Shown here: in pieces, positions 19,481-20,504 of the stretch
How positions within the stretch are numbered: position 1 is the stretch's first letter
Layout: each line of letters starts with the position of its first letter
Source: Larix sibirica
Taxonomy: Eukaryota > Streptophyta > Pinopsida > Pinales > Pinaceae
Direction: 5' to 3'
Assembly: GCA_004151065.3 (NCBI GenBank)
Contig: NWUY0300003524.1
Coordinates: 60,240-80,743 of the forward strand
DNA: 20,504 nt
Notes under the pieces: generated by a model
The model's input: only the letters and a program-made list of their open reading frames with translations
Database searches by the model: none
Told to the model about the DNA's origin: nothing
Translations under genes and position numbers: made by a program

Positions 19481-20504
19481 TAACTATGCTTGGTGTTCTC
19501 ACATTTCAAATATCTTCATGTCTTGAACAAACATGGATATGCTTCTCTCATAATATCTTCTATTTCCCATGTGGCTTCACATCACACCTTTACTTCAGCA
19601 ATGGCTTGATTCCAAAGCATTGTTTCTCCCTTATCTACTATGAAAAAGGGCTCTAGCTAGAACTCTCCCTCGGGTTCCACCTGTATCACATCCTAATGAA
19701 TTACATGGTTAGGTTCATGAGTATATTTCTTACGTAATAAAACATTAAATACATTGTGGATCTTAATGTTAGTTGGAAATTTTTGTAGCTAGCAAAAATG
19801 CATGTAATCTAACCAAACAAATTGTGTTCCCTTCCTTTGTAAAGAAGTTATAGGATAAACTAGCTTGGAAAATTCCTTTACAAATCTCTTATAATAACCC
19901 GCAAGGCCCATAAAGGATCTTAAGCCGGTTACATGTTTTGGAGTAAGCCACCTCATGACTGCTTTTACTTTATTAGGATCCATTGCTATCCCTTCATCTA
20001 TAATAATGTCCCAAACACTGAATTTGTTTTTAATAAAAGTCATACTTGCTAAACTTGGCATATAGTTGATATTCCTTTAATATTTGCAATACTATTTTGA
20101 GATGTCATTCCTACTCTTGTTCAGTTTTTGAGTAGATAAGCATATCATCAATAAAGATAAGTACAGGTTTATTCAAGTATTCTTTGAGTATGTTATTCAT
20201 AAGACATATAAGGGTAGTTGATGCACTAGTAAGACCAAAAGGTATAACCACAAATTCATAAATCCTAAATGTTTTATATATGTCTTCATCTTTAATCCTT
20301 ACTTGATGATATCATTATCTTAAATCAATTTTATAGAACACATTTCTCCCCTTACTTGATCAAACAAGTCATTTATTCTAGGCAAAAGGTATTTGTTCTT
20401 AAGCTCATCTTATTCAGTTGTCTATAATTTATGCATAAATCTTAAGGTACCATCCTTTTTTTCAAAAAAAGAACTGGTGCTCCCCAAGGGGACACACTTG
20501 GCCT
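19481..20504 (-). pseudogene. Chromovirus-type Ty3/gypsy pol with internal deletion (broken)
   Basis: The minus strand from the right edge reads a gypsy RT: FEKKDGTLRFMHKL, KNKYLLPRINDLFDQVRGE, a frameshifted palm, then the open part 20061-19789 with SVWDIIIDEGIAMDPNKVKA, LRSFMGLAGYYKRFVKEFSK and KGTQFVW, the RT-RNase H hinge. Instead of RNase H and integrase, the next residues in the same frame, after a TAG near 19795, are KFPTNIKIHNVFNV. This is followed by KKYTHEPNHVIH and DVIQVEPEGE, the integrase C-terminal part. A chromodomain-like end, ATWEIEDIMREAYPCLF, lies at about 19580-19510. That end marks the element as a chromovirus. About 2 kb (RNase H and the integrase zinc finger and core) has been deleted. 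The polypurine tract and LTR follow at once. The 5' part lies beyond the right edge. Confidence 0.88.

Noticed and set aside
1-20504. CRISPR array, tRNA or rRNA genes, or an intact host gene
   Set aside because: No regularly spaced short repeats, no cloverleaf-like stretch with TTCGA context that held up, no rRNA-like sequence, and no long frame with exon-like structure were found.

Overview
This is plant nuclear repeat DNA with no intact host gene that I can recognise. It is a graveyard of decayed retroelements: one LINE fragment, pieces of three different Ty3/gypsy elements, and long AT-rich stretches between them. Deep decay, heavy LTR-element content and long non-coding stretches suggest a large land-plant genome. 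A gymnosperm (conifer) is my best guess from the look of the extra retrotransposon ORFs, but that is inference, not proof.

Layout. 1-506 (minus): part of a LINE reverse transcriptase. 508-9220 (plus): the inside of a CpG-rich Ty3/gypsy element without visible LTRs. In order it holds a gag-protease linker, a protease, a gag-like segment in an unexpected place, a reverse transcriptase/RNase H/integrase region of about 3 kb, and a further broken ORF of about 3.7 kb downstream of the integrase. Single undetermined bases (507 and 9221) lie exactly at both ends of this block, so its placement next to its neighbours should be treated with caution. 9222-11755 (plus): an older, AT-rich gypsy pol with a 93-bp duplication inside its RT. 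11756-14067: mostly nothing recognisable, except a 156-bp tandem duplication. 14068-14749: a tandem duplication of about 355 bp whose second copy leads into another long broken ORF (14533-17460). That ORF resembles in plan the post-integrase ORF of the first element: a globular N-terminal part and a Lys/Glu-rich helical C-terminal part. 17461-18590: nothing recognisable. 18603-19462 (minus): a probable LTR with a polypurine tract on one side and a weak primer-binding-site-like sequence on the other. 19481-20504 (minus): a chromovirus-type gypsy pol with RNase H and most of integrase deleted.

None of these elements can be autonomous: every pol has stops, frameshifts or deletions. In an intact relative, gag would form the particle, protease would process it, RT/RNase H would copy the RNA and integrase would insert the DNA. 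The role of the post-integrase ORF is unknown. It is the most interesting item here, because two diverged examples of the same general plan occur in one window.
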